From: an uncultured Phycisphaerales bacterium
GTDB lineage: Bacteria; Planctomycetota; Phycisphaerae; Sedimentisphaerales; Anaerobacaceae
NCBI GenBank assembly: GCA_937927975.1
Contig: CALEZT010000051.1
Span: 1-20,395 of the forward strand
DNA: 20,395 bases
Reading direction: 5' to 3'
The position numbers and the translations under genes were made by a program. Shown piece by piece: positions 7,302-15,433 of the stretch. The notes under the pieces were generated by a model. The model made no database searches. It was not told the origin of the DNA and worked only from the letters and a program-made list of their open reading frames with translations. Position 1 is the stretch's first letter, and each line of letters starts with the position of its first letter.

Positions 7302-8678
7302 ATGAGCGAGCGTACGCACAACAGCACTTCCCGTCGCGAATTTCTCAAAGGCACAGGTTGCCTGGCCGCGGGCTCGATCCTGGCCGCAGGACTCACGCCG
7401 CGAATCTACGCAGGCGAGAGCAACACGATCCAGGTTGCGCTGATCGGTTGCGGCGGACGCGGCACCGGAGCCGCCGACAATGCCCTGAGCGTCAAGAGCG
7501 GTCCGATGAAGCTCGTCGCCATGGCCGACGTCTTCGAGAACAAGCTCAAGAGCAGCTATGAGAATCTGATGAAGCAGCACGCCGACAAAATGGACGTGCC
7601 CGAAGGCCGCAGATTCCTGGGCTTCGACGGATACCAGAAGGCGATGGATTGCCTCAAGCCCGGCGATATCGCGATCTTCGCCAGCCCGCCGGCTTTCCGC
7701 TGGGTGCATTTCCAGTATGCGATCCGCAAAGGCCTGCACGTATTCATGGAGAAGCCCGTCACGGTGGACGGCCCCACGACCAGGCGGATGATCCAACTCG
7801 CCAGTGAGGCGGACGCCAAGAACCTCAAGGTTGGCGTCGGCCTGATGGTCCGTCACTGCCGGGGCAGGCAGGAGTTGCTCAAACGAATTCAGGACGGCGA
7901 GATCGGCGAAATCCTCATGATGCGAGGCTACCGCATGAGCGGCCGCTCGGCGGCGGTCGGTCCCAAGCGGCCGGATATGGATGAACTGATGTACCAGATC
8001 CGCAGCTTCCATAGCTGGATCTGGGCCAGCGGCGGCGTCTACAGCGACTATTACATTCATCAGATCGACGAACTGTCTTGGATGAAGGGCGCCTGGCCGG
8101 TCTCGGCGCACGCCCTGGGCGGCCGGCAGTATCGGGAAAATGCCGTGGATCAGAACTTCGACAACTATGCCGTGGAGTACACCTACCCCGACGGCACGAA
8201 GCTCTTCTATCAGGGCCGCAACGTCACCGGCTGCCAGAACGGTTTCAACAGTTTCGTGCATGGCTCCAAGGGTTCGGCCGTCGTCTCCACCAGCGGCCAT
8301 ACGCCGGGCAGGGTCCGCACGTACAAGACGCATCTGATGGAGGGAGTCGAGCCGATCTGGCGGTATCCGCAGCCGGAGAAGAGCCCCTATCAGCTCGAGT
8401 GGGACGACCTTGTCGATGCGATCCGCAACGACAAGCCCTACAACGAGGCCAAACGCGGCGCGGAGGCGAGCCTCGTGACCTCCATGGGCCGGATGGCCGC
8501 CCATACGGGCCAGATCATCACCTATGAGCAGATCCTCAACTGCCCCCATGAATTTGCGCCGAACGCGGACAAGTTCACTACGGGCTATCCCGCTCCTTTG
8601 CAGCCCAACGCCAAGGGCGAGTACCCGCAACCCCAGCCTGGCATCATCACCAACCAGGAATACAGGGAATTCGCGTAG
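7302..8678 (+). CDS. Second Tat-exported Gfo/Idh/MocA family oxidoreductase
   Basis: The 458-residue protein starts at ATG 7302 with AGGAG upstream. The Tat signal TSRREFLKG (9-17) is followed by a hydrophobic stretch and a likely cleavage near RIYAG (34-38). The NAD(P)-binding loop is IGCGGRGTG (48-56) and the EKP motif is at 150-152. The C-terminal part keeps typical dimer and substrate-fold segments (WIWASGGVYSDYYIHQIDEL, EWDDLVDAIRNDKPYNE). The reaction is probably NAD(P)-linked oxidation or reduction of a sugar or cyclitol in the periplasm; the substrate is unknown. It follows a divergent promoter region and ends at a strong terminator, so it is likely a single-gene unit. It is a distant paralogue of the product at 1663. 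Confidence 0.95.
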   Translation: MSERTHNSTSRREFLKGTGCLAAGSILAAGLTPRIYAGESNTIQVALIGCGGRGTGAADNALSVKSGPMKLVAMADVFENKLKSSYENLMKQHADKMDVPEGRRFLGFDGYQKAMDCLKPGDIAIFASPPAFRWVHFQYAIRKGLHVFMEKPVTVDGPTTRRMIQLASEADAKNLKVGVGLMVRHCRGRQELLKRIQDGEIGEILMMRGYRMSGRSAAVGPKRPDMDELMYQIRSFHSWIWASGGVYSDYYIHQIDELSWMKGAWPVSAHALGGRQYRENAVDQNFDNYAVEYTYPDGTKLFYQGRNVTGCQNGFNSFVHGSKGSAVVSTSGHTPGRVRTYKTHLMEGVEPIWRYPQPEKSPYQLEWDDLVDAIRNDKPYNEAKRGAEASLVTSMGRMAAHTGQIITYEQILNCPHEFAPNADKFTTGYPAPLQPNAKGEYPQPQPGIITNQEYREFA

Positions 8679-8701
8679 GCCGGCACTGAAAGCGACTGTG
8701 C

Positions 8702-8740
8702 GCCGCCGGTTCCCGGTCCAGGGAACCGGCGGCTTTTCCC
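8702..8740 (+). terminator. Rho-independent terminator of the second oxidoreductase gene
   Basis: A perfect 13-bp GC-rich stem, GCCGCCGGTTCCC (8702-8714) with GGGAACCGGCGGC (8721-8733), encloses the six-base loop GGTCCA and is followed by TTTT (8734-8737). It lies 24 bases after the stop codon at 8678. Confidence 0.9.
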
Positions 8741-8746
8741 GATAGA

Positions 8747-11029
8747 ATGGCGCAAACCGATCTTCATGCCGATCTGGGCGGTCGGGTGGATTCGCCTCCC
8801 CTTTCTCGCAGCCCAACCACGATGGTGCTGCTCCATTGCCTGGCGATGTTCCTGGGCTCGTTGCTGCTGTTCGCTATCGAGCCGATGTTCACGAAGATGA
8901 TCCTGCCTCTGCTGGGCGGCGCGCCGGCAGTCTGGAACACCGCGATGATGTTCTTCCAGGCCGTGCTGCTGATCGGCTACCTCTACGCCCATCTGCTTTC
9001 GCGGATCGCAAGCCTGCGACGCCAGGTGCTCATCCATGCCGCCATTCTCGCGGCGGGACTGCTCTTTCTGCCCGTGCAGGTCGCGTGGCAGGAAACGCCC
9101 GGTCCCGGCGGGCATCCGTTGCCCTGGCTGGTCGGCCTGCTGACCGTCTCCATCGGGTTGCCCTTCTTCGCGGTCTCCGCCACCGCGCCTTTGTTGCAGC
9201 GATGGTTCTCCCGCTCGGACCACCCGCGAGCCTCGGACCCTTACTTTCTCTATGCGTCCAGCAACGCCGGCGGGTTGATCGGTCTGCTTGCGTATCCCGT
9301 GCTGATTGAGCCGTGGCTGGGCCTGACGCTCCAGAGTCGCGCGTGGACCGCAGGGTACCTCCTGCTCGCCTTGGCTGTGACCCTCTGCGCGATCAGTCTC
9401 TGGGCTGCAAGACGTAAGCTCGCGGCATCAGGCGGAGTGTTTGACATCGAGATACCGAACGACGCCATCGGATTTCACGAACGGATCACCTGGGGCCGCC
9501 GGGCTCGATGGGTGGCCTTGGCGTTCGTCCCTTCGGCCCTGCTGCTGGCGGTGACGCAACACATCAGCACCGACGTCGCATCGGCGCCGTTCCTTTGGGT
9601 CGCGCCGCTGTCGCTGTACCTGCTGAGCTTCATCATCGTCTTCTCCCGTCGGCCCATCCTGCGGCACAGGTGGATGCTCTGGCTGCAGGTCTGGGTCTTC
9701 GCGCTGTTGGCGGTCTACTTCGCGGAACACGATCTCTGGATGCTCCTGACGCTGCACCTGACCGCGATGTTCGTGACGGCAATGGTCTGCCACGGCGAGC
9801 TCGTGCGACGCCGGCCCATGGCCGAACACCTCACGGAGTTCTACCTCTGGATGTCCGTCGGCGGCCTCCTGGGCGGCGTATTCTGTTCGCTGGTCGCCCC
9901 GCTGGCGTTCAACTCGATCCTCGAATACCCGCTGCTTCTGACGCTCGCGTGCCTTCTGCGCCCTCAGTTCGGCCGGGGCGGTCTCGTCCGTCGGTTGCTG
10001 GATCTGGCCCTGCCCGCCCTCCTGATCGCGCTGTATCGGTACACCTGGGATCATTGGGACTTCGTCAAGGCCGGTTCCTGGGGTCCCATCCTGTTCTATG
10101 GCGCTACCGCGATCGTACTGTACAGCTTCAGCAGCCGTCCGCTTCGATTGACGCTGGGATTCGGCGTAATCCTGTTCACCGCCATCCATTTGACGGAAAT
10201 GAAGAACCAGATCCATCGCGAGCGGAGCTTCTTCGGACTCTACACCGTTTGCACCAACAGCAAGGGCTCCGAGCACTGGCTCTACAGCGGCAACATCCTG
10301 CACGGCGACCAGTGCATGGACCCGGACAAGCTGCGCACACCCAGGACGTACTACGTGCCGGGAGGTCCGCTCTGGCAGGTCTTCGAGGCGATGAATCAAC
10401 ATGAGATCCTCGAACACGTCGGCGTCATCGGCCTGGGCACCGGGAGCACGAGCTGCTACCACAAGCCGGGACGCACGATGACCTTCTTCGAAGTCGATCC
10501 GACGATGGAGCGGATTGCCCGCAATCCGAAGCTGTTCCGCTATCTCGAACTCAGCGAGCCGGGCGTTAGCGTCGTCATCGGCGACGGCCGGCTCAACTTG
10601 GCCGCGACCGCCGACGGCTTCTTCGACCTGCTGATCCTGGACGCATTCACCTCCGACGCGATTCCAGTCCATCTGCTGACCCGCGAGGCCTTGGCTCTGT
10701 ACATGCGGAAACTCGCCCCCGGCGGGATCGCCCTGCTGCACATCTCGAACCGCTATCTCGAACTGGAGCCCGTCGTCGGAAACCTCGTGGAGGACGCCGG
10801 GTTGGCGGGCCTGGTCCAGGAGCATCAGCCCAGCCCGGACGAATCCCATCTGGGCGGTTCCTCCTCCACGTGGGTAGTGGTCGCCCGCGAGCCCGACGAC
10901 TTGGCGATCCTCGACTCCTGGGAAGGCTGGCGACCGCCGACGCGAGACCCGGCCATAGGAGTCTGGACCGACGATTACTCTAACGTTTTTCGCACTTTGG
11001 TCTGGGGGAAGCTCTTTCGATTTGACTGA
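8747..11029 (+). CDS. Polytopic membrane protein fused to a spermidine-synthase-like domain
   Basis: The 760-residue protein has a long N-terminal membrane part (about 27-500, roughly a dozen helices, starting MVLLHCLAMFLGSLLLFAIEP). The C-terminal Rossmann domain resembles spermidine synthase and SAM methyltransferases: GLGTGS at 562-567, FFEVDP, IGDGR, and LDAFTSDAIPVHLL with Asp632. This matches the 'fused MFS/spermidine synthase' family. Members are membrane aminopropyl- or methyltransferase-like proteins whose substrate is mostly unknown, so a role in polyamine synthesis should not be assumed. The start is uncertain: ATG 8747 has no Shine-Dalgarno and lies ten bases after the terminator T-run. 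ATG 8822 would begin just before the first helix. waaA follows 158 bases downstream from its own promoter. Confidence 0.9.
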   Translation: MAQTDLHADLGGRVDSPPLSRSPTTMVLLHCLAMFLGSLLLFAIEPMFTKMILPLLGGAPAVWNTAMMFFQAVLLIGYLYAHLLSRIASLRRQVLIHAAILAAGLLFLPVQVAWQETPGPGGHPLPWLVGLLTVSIGLPFFAVSATAPLLQRWFSRSDHPRASDPYFLYASSNAGGLIGLLAYPVLIEPWLGLTLQSRAWTAGYLLLALAVTLCAISLWAARRKLAASGGVFDIEIPNDAIGFHERITWGRRARWVALAFVPSALLLAVTQHISTDVASAPFLWVAPLSLYLLSFIIVFSRRPILRHRWMLWLQVWVFALLAVYFAEHDLWMLLTLHLTAMFVTAMVCHGELVRRRPMAEHLTEFYLWMSVGGLLGGVFCSLVAPLAFNSILEYPLLLTLACLLRPQFGRGGLVRRLLDLALPALLIALYRYTWDHWDFVKAGSWGPILFYGATAIVLYSFSSRPLRLTLGFGVILFTAIHLTEMKNQIHRERSFFGLYTVCTNSKGSEHWLYSGNILHGDQCMDPDKLRTPRTYYVPGGPLWQVFEAMNQHEILEHVGVIGLGTGSTSCYHKPGRTMTFFEVDPTMERIARNPKLFRYLELSEPGVSVVIGDGRLNLAATADGFFDLLILDAFTSDAIPVHLLTREALALYMRKLAPGGIALLHISNRYLELEPVVGNLVEDAGLAGLVQEHQPSPDESHLGGSSSTWVVVAREPDDLAILDSWEGWRPPTRDPAIGVWTDDYSNVFRTLVWGKLFRFD

Positions 11030-11124
11030 CATGCCGCAGGAGAATCCGCAGCAGCATGGAAAGCCTCCCGTCTTGTGGGGTCTCCGTTCTACCCTGCAAG
11101 CGGCTCCCCTCGGGCCGGCGGCAT

Positions 11125-11153
11125 TTGACATCGCCGGCCGGCGGCCCTATCAT
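11125..11153 (+). promoter_or_regulatory. Near-consensus sigma70 promoter of waaA
   Basis: TTGACA (11125-11130, 6/6) and TATCAT (11148-11153, 5/6) are exactly 17 bases apart. Transcription would start near 11160, about 28 bases before the ATG. The spacer is very GC-rich, and GCCGGCC within it can pair with GGCCGGC at 11113-11119, placing the -35 box in a potential cruciform loop. Confidence 0.75.
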
Positions 11154-11187
11154 GTCGGGATAGACTCGCGACAGCATACCTTGCAGG

Positions 11188-12516
11188 ATGGATATGGGAT
11201 TCATTTTCGATTTGGCGTATTTGTTCGCAGGACTTGCGTTCAGTCCTGTTCTGTTCTATCGCATGGCGGCGCACCGGCGATACCGCGCCGGCTGGGATCA
11301 TCGGTTTGGCAATGTCGCCCGAAAAGAGCCGGACAAGCGATGCATCTGGCTCCACGCGGTCAGCATGGGCGAGGTGAACGCCGCCAAGACGCTGGTGGCC
11401 GAGATCGAGAAACGGTATCCCGATTGTGAGATCGTCGTCAGTACGACGACCGACACCGGCTACGCCCAGGCGGACAAGCTTTTCGGTCGCAAGTGGACGG
11501 TGTTCTACTTCCCGTTCGACGTCTCCTGGATCGTTCGGCGGGCGTTCGACCGGCTCCGTCCATCCGTCTGCCTCCTGATGGAGCTGGAGGTCTGGCCCAA
11601 CTTCCTCTTCACCGCCCATCGGCGCCAGATTCCCGTCGTCGTCCTCAACGGGCGGATCAGCGACAGGAGTTTCTCGCGGTATCGCAGGATCAAGCCGGTA
11701 ACGCGAACCTTCTTCGGCAAGATCGACCGAGTCCTGGCACAGACGCCCGAATATGCCGAGCGATTTCGCGAACTGGGCTGCCCTGCCGAACGGGTGCTCG
11801 TCACAAACTCCCTCAAGTATGACACCGCCCAGGTCGCCGACCGTGTGGAAGGCGCCGACGCGCTGGCCGAGCAGTTGAATCTGGGCGAGACCAGGCTCTG
11901 GGTCGCCGGCGGCACAGGCGTTGACGAGGAGAAGATCGTTCTGGATGTCCACAAGTCGCTCCTCCAGGACCCCAGGCACAAGGATCTCCGTCTGGCGATC
12001 GTCCCTCGCAAGCCCGAGCGATTTGAGGAAGTGGCTCAGTTGATCGAGCAGGCGGGGTTTTCCATGACTCGTTACAGCCGGCTCAAGGGCACGACCTCGC
12101 GTGCCGCCGACGACGGCAGAACCGTGATCCTGGGCGACACGATGGGCGACCTGCGGAAGTTCTACTCCCTGGCCGAGATCATTTTCGTGGGCCGCACGCT
12201 CGTGCCGATGGGCGGCTCCGACATGATGGAGGCCGCGGCCCTGGGCAAGTGCACGCTCTTCGGCCCGCACACGTTCAACTTCCGCCAGACGGTCGAAGTC
12301 CTGCTCGCCGGCCGGGGGGCCATCGAGGTCAAGGACAGCGACGATCTGCTGGCTACCCTGAAGAAGTGCCTTTGCGACCCGGCCTGCGCCGGGGCCGTGG
12401 CGAAAGCCGGACAGGAGATCATCCGACAGAATCAGGGCGCGACCGCCAGGACCATGGAGGTTCTGAGCACACTGCTCGATGGGGCAAGGTCCGTATCCGG
12501 CCCAGGAATCCCCTGA
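11188..12516 (+). CDS. waaA: 3-deoxy-D-manno-octulosonic acid (Kdo) transferase
   Basis: The 442-residue product transfers Kdo from CMP-Kdo to lipid A precursor in the inner leaflet of the inner membrane, an essential step of LPS core synthesis. Residues 5-24 form the usual N-terminal membrane anchor. HAVSMGEV (56-63) contains the likely catalytic Glu62. Further family segments are MELEVWPN, NGRISDRSFSRYRR, TNSLKYD, GGTGVDEE, IVPRKPERF, VGRTLVPMGGSDMMEAAALGK and GPHTFNF. The length is close to the roughly 425 residues usual for WaaA. ATG 11194 is an alternative start two codons in. The gene shows that the organism has an LPS-type outer membrane. It stands alone here, with its own promoter and no other LPS gene nearby. 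Confidence 0.95.
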   Translation: MDMGFIFDLAYLFAGLAFSPVLFYRMAAHRRYRAGWDHRFGNVARKEPDKRCIWLHAVSMGEVNAAKTLVAEIEKRYPDCEIVVSTTTDTGYAQADKLFGRKWTVFYFPFDVSWIVRRAFDRLRPSVCLLMELEVWPNFLFTAHRRQIPVVVLNGRISDRSFSRYRRIKPVTRTFFGKIDRVLAQTPEYAERFRELGCPAERVLVTNSLKYDTAQVADRVEGADALAEQLNLGETRLWVAGGTGVDEEKIVLDVHKSLLQDPRHKDLRLAIVPRKPERFEEVAQLIEQAGFSMTRYSRLKGTTSRAADDGRTVILGDTMGDLRKFYSLAEIIFVGRTLVPMGGSDMMEAAALGKCTLFGPHTFNFRQTVEVLLAGRGAIEVKDSDDLLATLKKCLCDPACAGAVAKAGQEIIRQNQGATARTMEVLSTLLDGARSVSGPGIP

Positions 12517-12552
12517 GTCGGCGCGACGTCACGACATGGACTGGCTCCAGTA

Positions 12553-12732
12553 CACGATCATCGTCCTCGCCTCCTCGAAGACGCAGGCGTGAAACCCGTC
12601 GTCCACCCGCCTCTCGGCGTGGAGGCATCGATCCGCCAGGGACAAGGCCGAAGGCTGCGATTCCTCCTGAACCACACAGGCGAACCCAAGACCGTCACGG
12701 TGCCGCAGGGCCGCCCCGGACTTCTCAGCGGC
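12553..12732 (+). pseudogene. Remnant of a GH42-like beta-galactosidase C-terminal domain
   Basis: The frame gives LLEDAGVKPVVHPPLGVEA, then RRLRFLLNHTGEPKTVTVP and GRPGLLSG. This closely resembles the small C-terminal beta domain of GH42 beta-galactosidases (pattern GVEV-x-R...FLLNHT-x-EP-x-TV-x-LP...DLL-x-G). A stop lies just upstream and the similarity ends at about 12732, so only about 60 residues of a 650-700 residue enzyme remain. The match is from memory of the family pattern and needs a profile search. Confidence 0.55.
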
Positions 12733-12862
12733 ACACAAAACCGGCGAATCCCGTTCGTAGCTCGGACGAGTCTCGCGAAGGCGCGACGATTGGGGCAGCG
12801 CAAGCGAAGGGCATCCCCCGCAGTCCCGCGAGCCGGAGAGTCCGACTGTAAAATGTGTAGGT

Positions 12863-12888
12863 CCGGCACTGTTCGCCCGGCACTGTTC
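12863..12888 (+). repeat. 12-base direct repeat, period 14
   Basis: CCGGCACTGTTC occurs at 12863-12874 and again at 12877-12888, separated by two bases. It lies 14 bases before the left arm of the 20-bp inverted repeat and may belong to the same mobile or REP-like boundary. Confidence 0.6.
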
Positions 12889-12902
12889 TCCCCTTGCCAT
12901 TC

Positions 12903-12922
12903 GTACCTGACACCTTTAATTC
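12903..12922 (+). repeat. Left arm of 20-bp inverted repeat flanking the two-gene cassette
   Basis: GTACCTGACACCTTTAATTC is the exact reverse complement of 15434-15453. The bases beyond both ends differ, so the match is exactly 20. It resembles GGTGTCAGGTAC-type dispersed palindromic units that I recall near REP-associated tyrosine transposases; that link is recollection, not shown here. Confidence 0.85.
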
Positions 12923-12954
12923 ACCCGACTTCCGCCAAGATCTTTCATGCGCCG

Positions 12955-12983
12955 TGGACATCCGAAGACGAGAATGCTACAAT
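12955..12983 (+). promoter_or_regulatory. Sigma70-type promoter of the HAF-repeat gene
   Basis: TGGACA (12955-12960, 5/6) and TACAAT (12978-12983, 5/6) are 17 bases apart, about 75 bases before the ATG at 13059. It lies just inside the left inverted-repeat arm, so the cassette carries its own promoter. Confidence 0.65.
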
Positions 12984-13058
12984 GTGGATTACCGGCAGGG
13001 GATTAGGGGGGCGGGGCCCCGGCTGGCGACGAAAGTGGGATTCTGCTGGAGGTAAGGA

Positions 13059-14219
13059 ATGGGCAGGGCGAGGATCATCCTGGGAGTGGTTTTGTGTTTG
13101 TGTTCTTGTACGTACGCCGACCTTGTGGCGAGCTTCCAGGGTTTGGGCGATATTCCAGGGGGCAGCTTTGCGTGGGATGTGTCCGCCGATGGCTCGCAGA
13201 TCGTCGGAAACAGTTACTCTGAGCTGGGAGAGGAGGCTTTTCTCTGGACTTTCGGCACTGGTGCGACTGGGCTGGGTGGTCTGTCGTCGCAGTCTTTCCG
13301 AAGTGAGGGTTCCGCCATATCAGCTAATGGATCGACCGTCGTGGGCACATCGACCGGAGGGAACGGAGTAGAGGCATTTCGCTGGACGAAAACCGGAGGG
13401 ATGATTGGACTGGGCGACTTCCCCACCGGCAGCTTTCGCAGTGAAGGCAAGGGCGTATCTGCCGACGGATCGGTTGTCGTCGGAGTGGCCCAGTCGAACC
13501 GGGGCGATGGAGCCTTCAGGTGGACCGAAGGCAGTGGGATGCAGGAATTGGGCGATTTGGTGGGAGGTGGCTACTACAGCATTGCCCGAGGGGTATCTGG
13601 AAATGGTGCTGTTGTTGTGGGGGCGAGTGATTCCGGACTGGGCAACACAGAGGCATTCCGTTGGACCGAAGCGGAGGGCATGGTGGGGTTAGGACCTTGG
13701 ACCGACGGAGGCTACGGCTACGCCATTGAGGCCAGAGCGGTGTCGTTCACTGGGAATGTGATCGTGGGGACGGCGGTCACTCCCGAGGGTACTCAAGCCT
13801 TCCTGTGGACAGCGGAGGACGGATACCTGGGGTTGGGTGATTTACCCGGCAGCACCTTCGACAGCCATGCATATGATGTCACTGCCGACGGAAGGATGGT
13901 TGTGGGTTACGGGGCCACCACGGTTGCTACCGGAATCGAGGCCTTCCTGTGGGATGAAACCAATGGCATGAGGAGCCTCAAGGAGATTCTTGAGGGGGAC
14001 TACGGCTTGAACCTTGCCGGATGGACCTTGGATAACGCCACGGCCATATCCTGGGATGGCTCCGTGATTGTGGGCTATGGACACAACCCGGACGACCAGA
14101 TGGAGGCATGGATGGCGAGAATTCCTCAGGTACAGGTTGTTCCGGTGCCGGGAGGCGTGCTGCTCGGCGTCTTGGGGCTGGGCTGTGCAGGAATGAGGTT
14201 GCGAGGTAGGAGGACGTAG
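13059..14219 (+). CDS. HAF-repeat (seven-repeat) exported protein with PEP-CTERM-like tail
   Basis: The 386-residue protein starts at ATG 13059 with GGAGG (13048-13052) six bases upstream. Residues 1-20 form a signal peptide. Seven repeats of about 46 residues follow, each of the form GLGD-P-GS-x-S-A-x-SADGS-VVVG ... EAFRWT, the HAF-repeat pattern. Seven such units suggest a seven-bladed beta-propeller. The tail has VPVPGG, a hydrophobic helix (VLLGVLGLGCAGM) and a basic end (RLRGRRT). This is a variant of the PEP-CTERM/VPEP sorting signal that directs proteins to exosortase-type processing at the cell surface. No exosortase gene is in the window. Codon use (many GGA, GGG and TTG) is visibly less GC-biased than in genes 1-12.5 kb, in line with acquisition together with the next gene. 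Confidence 0.9.
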   Translation: MGRARIILGVVLCLCSCTYADLVASFQGLGDIPGGSFAWDVSADGSQIVGNSYSELGEEAFLWTFGTGATGLGGLSSQSFRSEGSAISANGSTVVGTSTGGNGVEAFRWTKTGGMIGLGDFPTGSFRSEGKGVSADGSVVVGVAQSNRGDGAFRWTEGSGMQELGDLVGGGYYSIARGVSGNGAVVVGASDSGLGNTEAFRWTEAEGMVGLGPWTDGGYGYAIEARAVSFTGNVIVGTAVTPEGTQAFLWTAEDGYLGLGDLPGSTFDSHAYDVTADGRMVVGYGATTVATGIEAFLWDETNGMRSLKEILEGDYGLNLAGWTLDNATAISWDGSVIVGYGHNPDDQMEAWMARIPQVQVVPVPGGVLLGVLGLGCAGMRLRGRRT

Positions 14220-14272
14220 GAAGTCCGATAGCGAGACGAGGATCTGGCGAGACTCTGGAAAGGAACCTGGGA

Positions 14273-15415
14273 ATGACTACCGAAGAACGTCTGGAAGCAC
14301 TGGAGCGGAGGTTCACGCGTGCGAAGCGTCAAAGCCTTTGGCTGGTGGGTGCAATGGCCATAGTTGTCGCGGCTCTGGGGCTGGGGATGGCGCGAGTATG
14401 GATGAGAACCGCAGCGATTGTCCGGGATCAAGGCAAAGGTGGTGTGGCGAAGGAGATACGTGCCACGGCGTTTATCCTGGAAGACCCGAATGGCAATGAA
14501 CGTGGTATCTTCAAAATGACCGCGAAGGGGCCGATTCTTGCCCTATGCGACGAGGACGGGAGACGTCTCGCTCTCTTCGGTGCTTGCGAGGAGGGGCAGG
14601 TACTGGGATTATGTGATGAGGAAGGGAGGTTCCGCCTTGGTCTGGGTGTTGCGAATAACCATCCGATGCTGGGTATGTACGATGCGAGTGGCCATAAGGC
14701 TGTAGCATTAGGCTCTAATGACGCTGGAATCGCCATGACGTTGGCCGACCCGAACGGCAGGGATCGTGCTGGTATTGGCCTGCGAGGTGATTTGCCATGG
14801 CTGAATCTGTGTGACAGCAATGGCAAGGGGAGTGTCAAACTATTGGTAATTGATGGCGAACCGCGACAGGTTCTGTTTGATCCCTACGGTAAGTTGCGTG
14901 TCAGTCTGGACGCTTCACGACGGAATACGGAGTTACGCCTATACGACGCGATTGGCAAGGCGTATGCTACAGTGGACGTGAACTCAGGCCATACAGCGCT
15001 GCGTCTGGCGGACCTGGATGGGAGAGTCCGTGCCGTACTGGATGTGGGGACACTCGGAGAAGTACTGCTGGGCCTGAATGATGAGAATGGGCGGGTTCGC
15101 ATCGGCCTGAATCTCCTAACCCCTTTAGTATCCATGGCGAGACGGATGAACCGGAGCGCCTCAACGAGTGCCATGTTAGAGGTGGAAAATGATGTGCCAA
15201 GACTGACATTGTATGGCAGCAATGGCACAGCACGTACAACCGTCGGCTCAGATGACGACCAAGCAACGATAAGGCTATACGACAAAGAAGGCCAAACACG
15301 TGCCACGTTGGGGGTCGAGGGAGCCGTGTCATCCAACGGTACGCGAGTACGATACCCCGAATCATCCCTGCTGCTATTCGGCCCGGATGGGAGGGTTCTC
15401 TGGTCCGCACCGTGA
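14273..15415 (+). CDS. Membrane-anchored protein of ~22-residue tandem repeats, unknown function
   Basis: I do not recognise a named family. The 380-residue protein has a charged, probably coiled-coil N-terminus (TEERLEALERRFTRAKRQ), one membrane segment (about 22-42, SLWLVGAMAIVVAALGLGMA), and then about a dozen repeats of 22 residues to the end. The unit is roughly L-x-L-x-D-x-x-G-x-x-R-x-x-L-G followed by seven variable residues, for example LGLCDEEGRFRLGLG, LRLYDAIGKAYATVD, LRLADLDGRVRAVLD and IRLYDKEGQTRATLG. Such a period suggests a beta-solenoid or stacked beta-hairpins with a D-x-x-G turn. One longer, irregular unit lies near 275-305. AAGGA precedes ATG 14273. It lies 53 bases after the HAF gene, on the same strand and with the same codon style, so the two are probably co-transcribed. 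Confidence 0.85.
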   Translation: MTTEERLEALERRFTRAKRQSLWLVGAMAIVVAALGLGMARVWMRTAAIVRDQGKGGVAKEIRATAFILEDPNGNERGIFKMTAKGPILALCDEDGRRLALFGACEEGQVLGLCDEEGRFRLGLGVANNHPMLGMYDASGHKAVALGSNDAGIAMTLADPNGRDRAGIGLRGDLPWLNLCDSNGKGSVKLLVIDGEPRQVLFDPYGKLRVSLDASRRNTELRLYDAIGKAYATVDVNSGHTALRLADLDGRVRAVLDVGTLGEVLLGLNDENGRVRIGLNLLTPLVSMARRMNRSASTSAMLEVENDVPRLTLYGSNGTARTTVGSDDDQATIRLYDKEGQTRATLGVEGAVSSNGTRVRYPESSLLLFGPDGRVLWSAP

Positions 15416-15433
15416 GGGGTAGTGGGTGAGGCC

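Larger units (their letters stand above)
12517..13058. other. Intergenic region with gene remnant, repeats and the cassette promoter
   Basis: No intact gene is seen between waaA and the HAF-repeat gene. The stretch holds a remnant resembling a beta-galactosidase C-terminus, a 12-base direct repeat, the left arm of a 20-bp inverted repeat and a good promoter; each is listed separately. Open frames across it change character after about 12732 and have no coding signature. Confidence 0.7.

Noticed and set aside
7071..8816. 581-codon minus-strand open frame opposite the second oxidoreductase
   Set aside because: Shadow of the Tat oxidoreductase gene; it also runs through the terminator.
9428..11131. 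567-codon minus-strand open frame opposite the membrane/spermidine-synthase-like gene
   Set aside because: Composition is Arg/Gln/Glu-rich shadow sequence. The plus strand has clear membrane helices and SAM-binding motifs.
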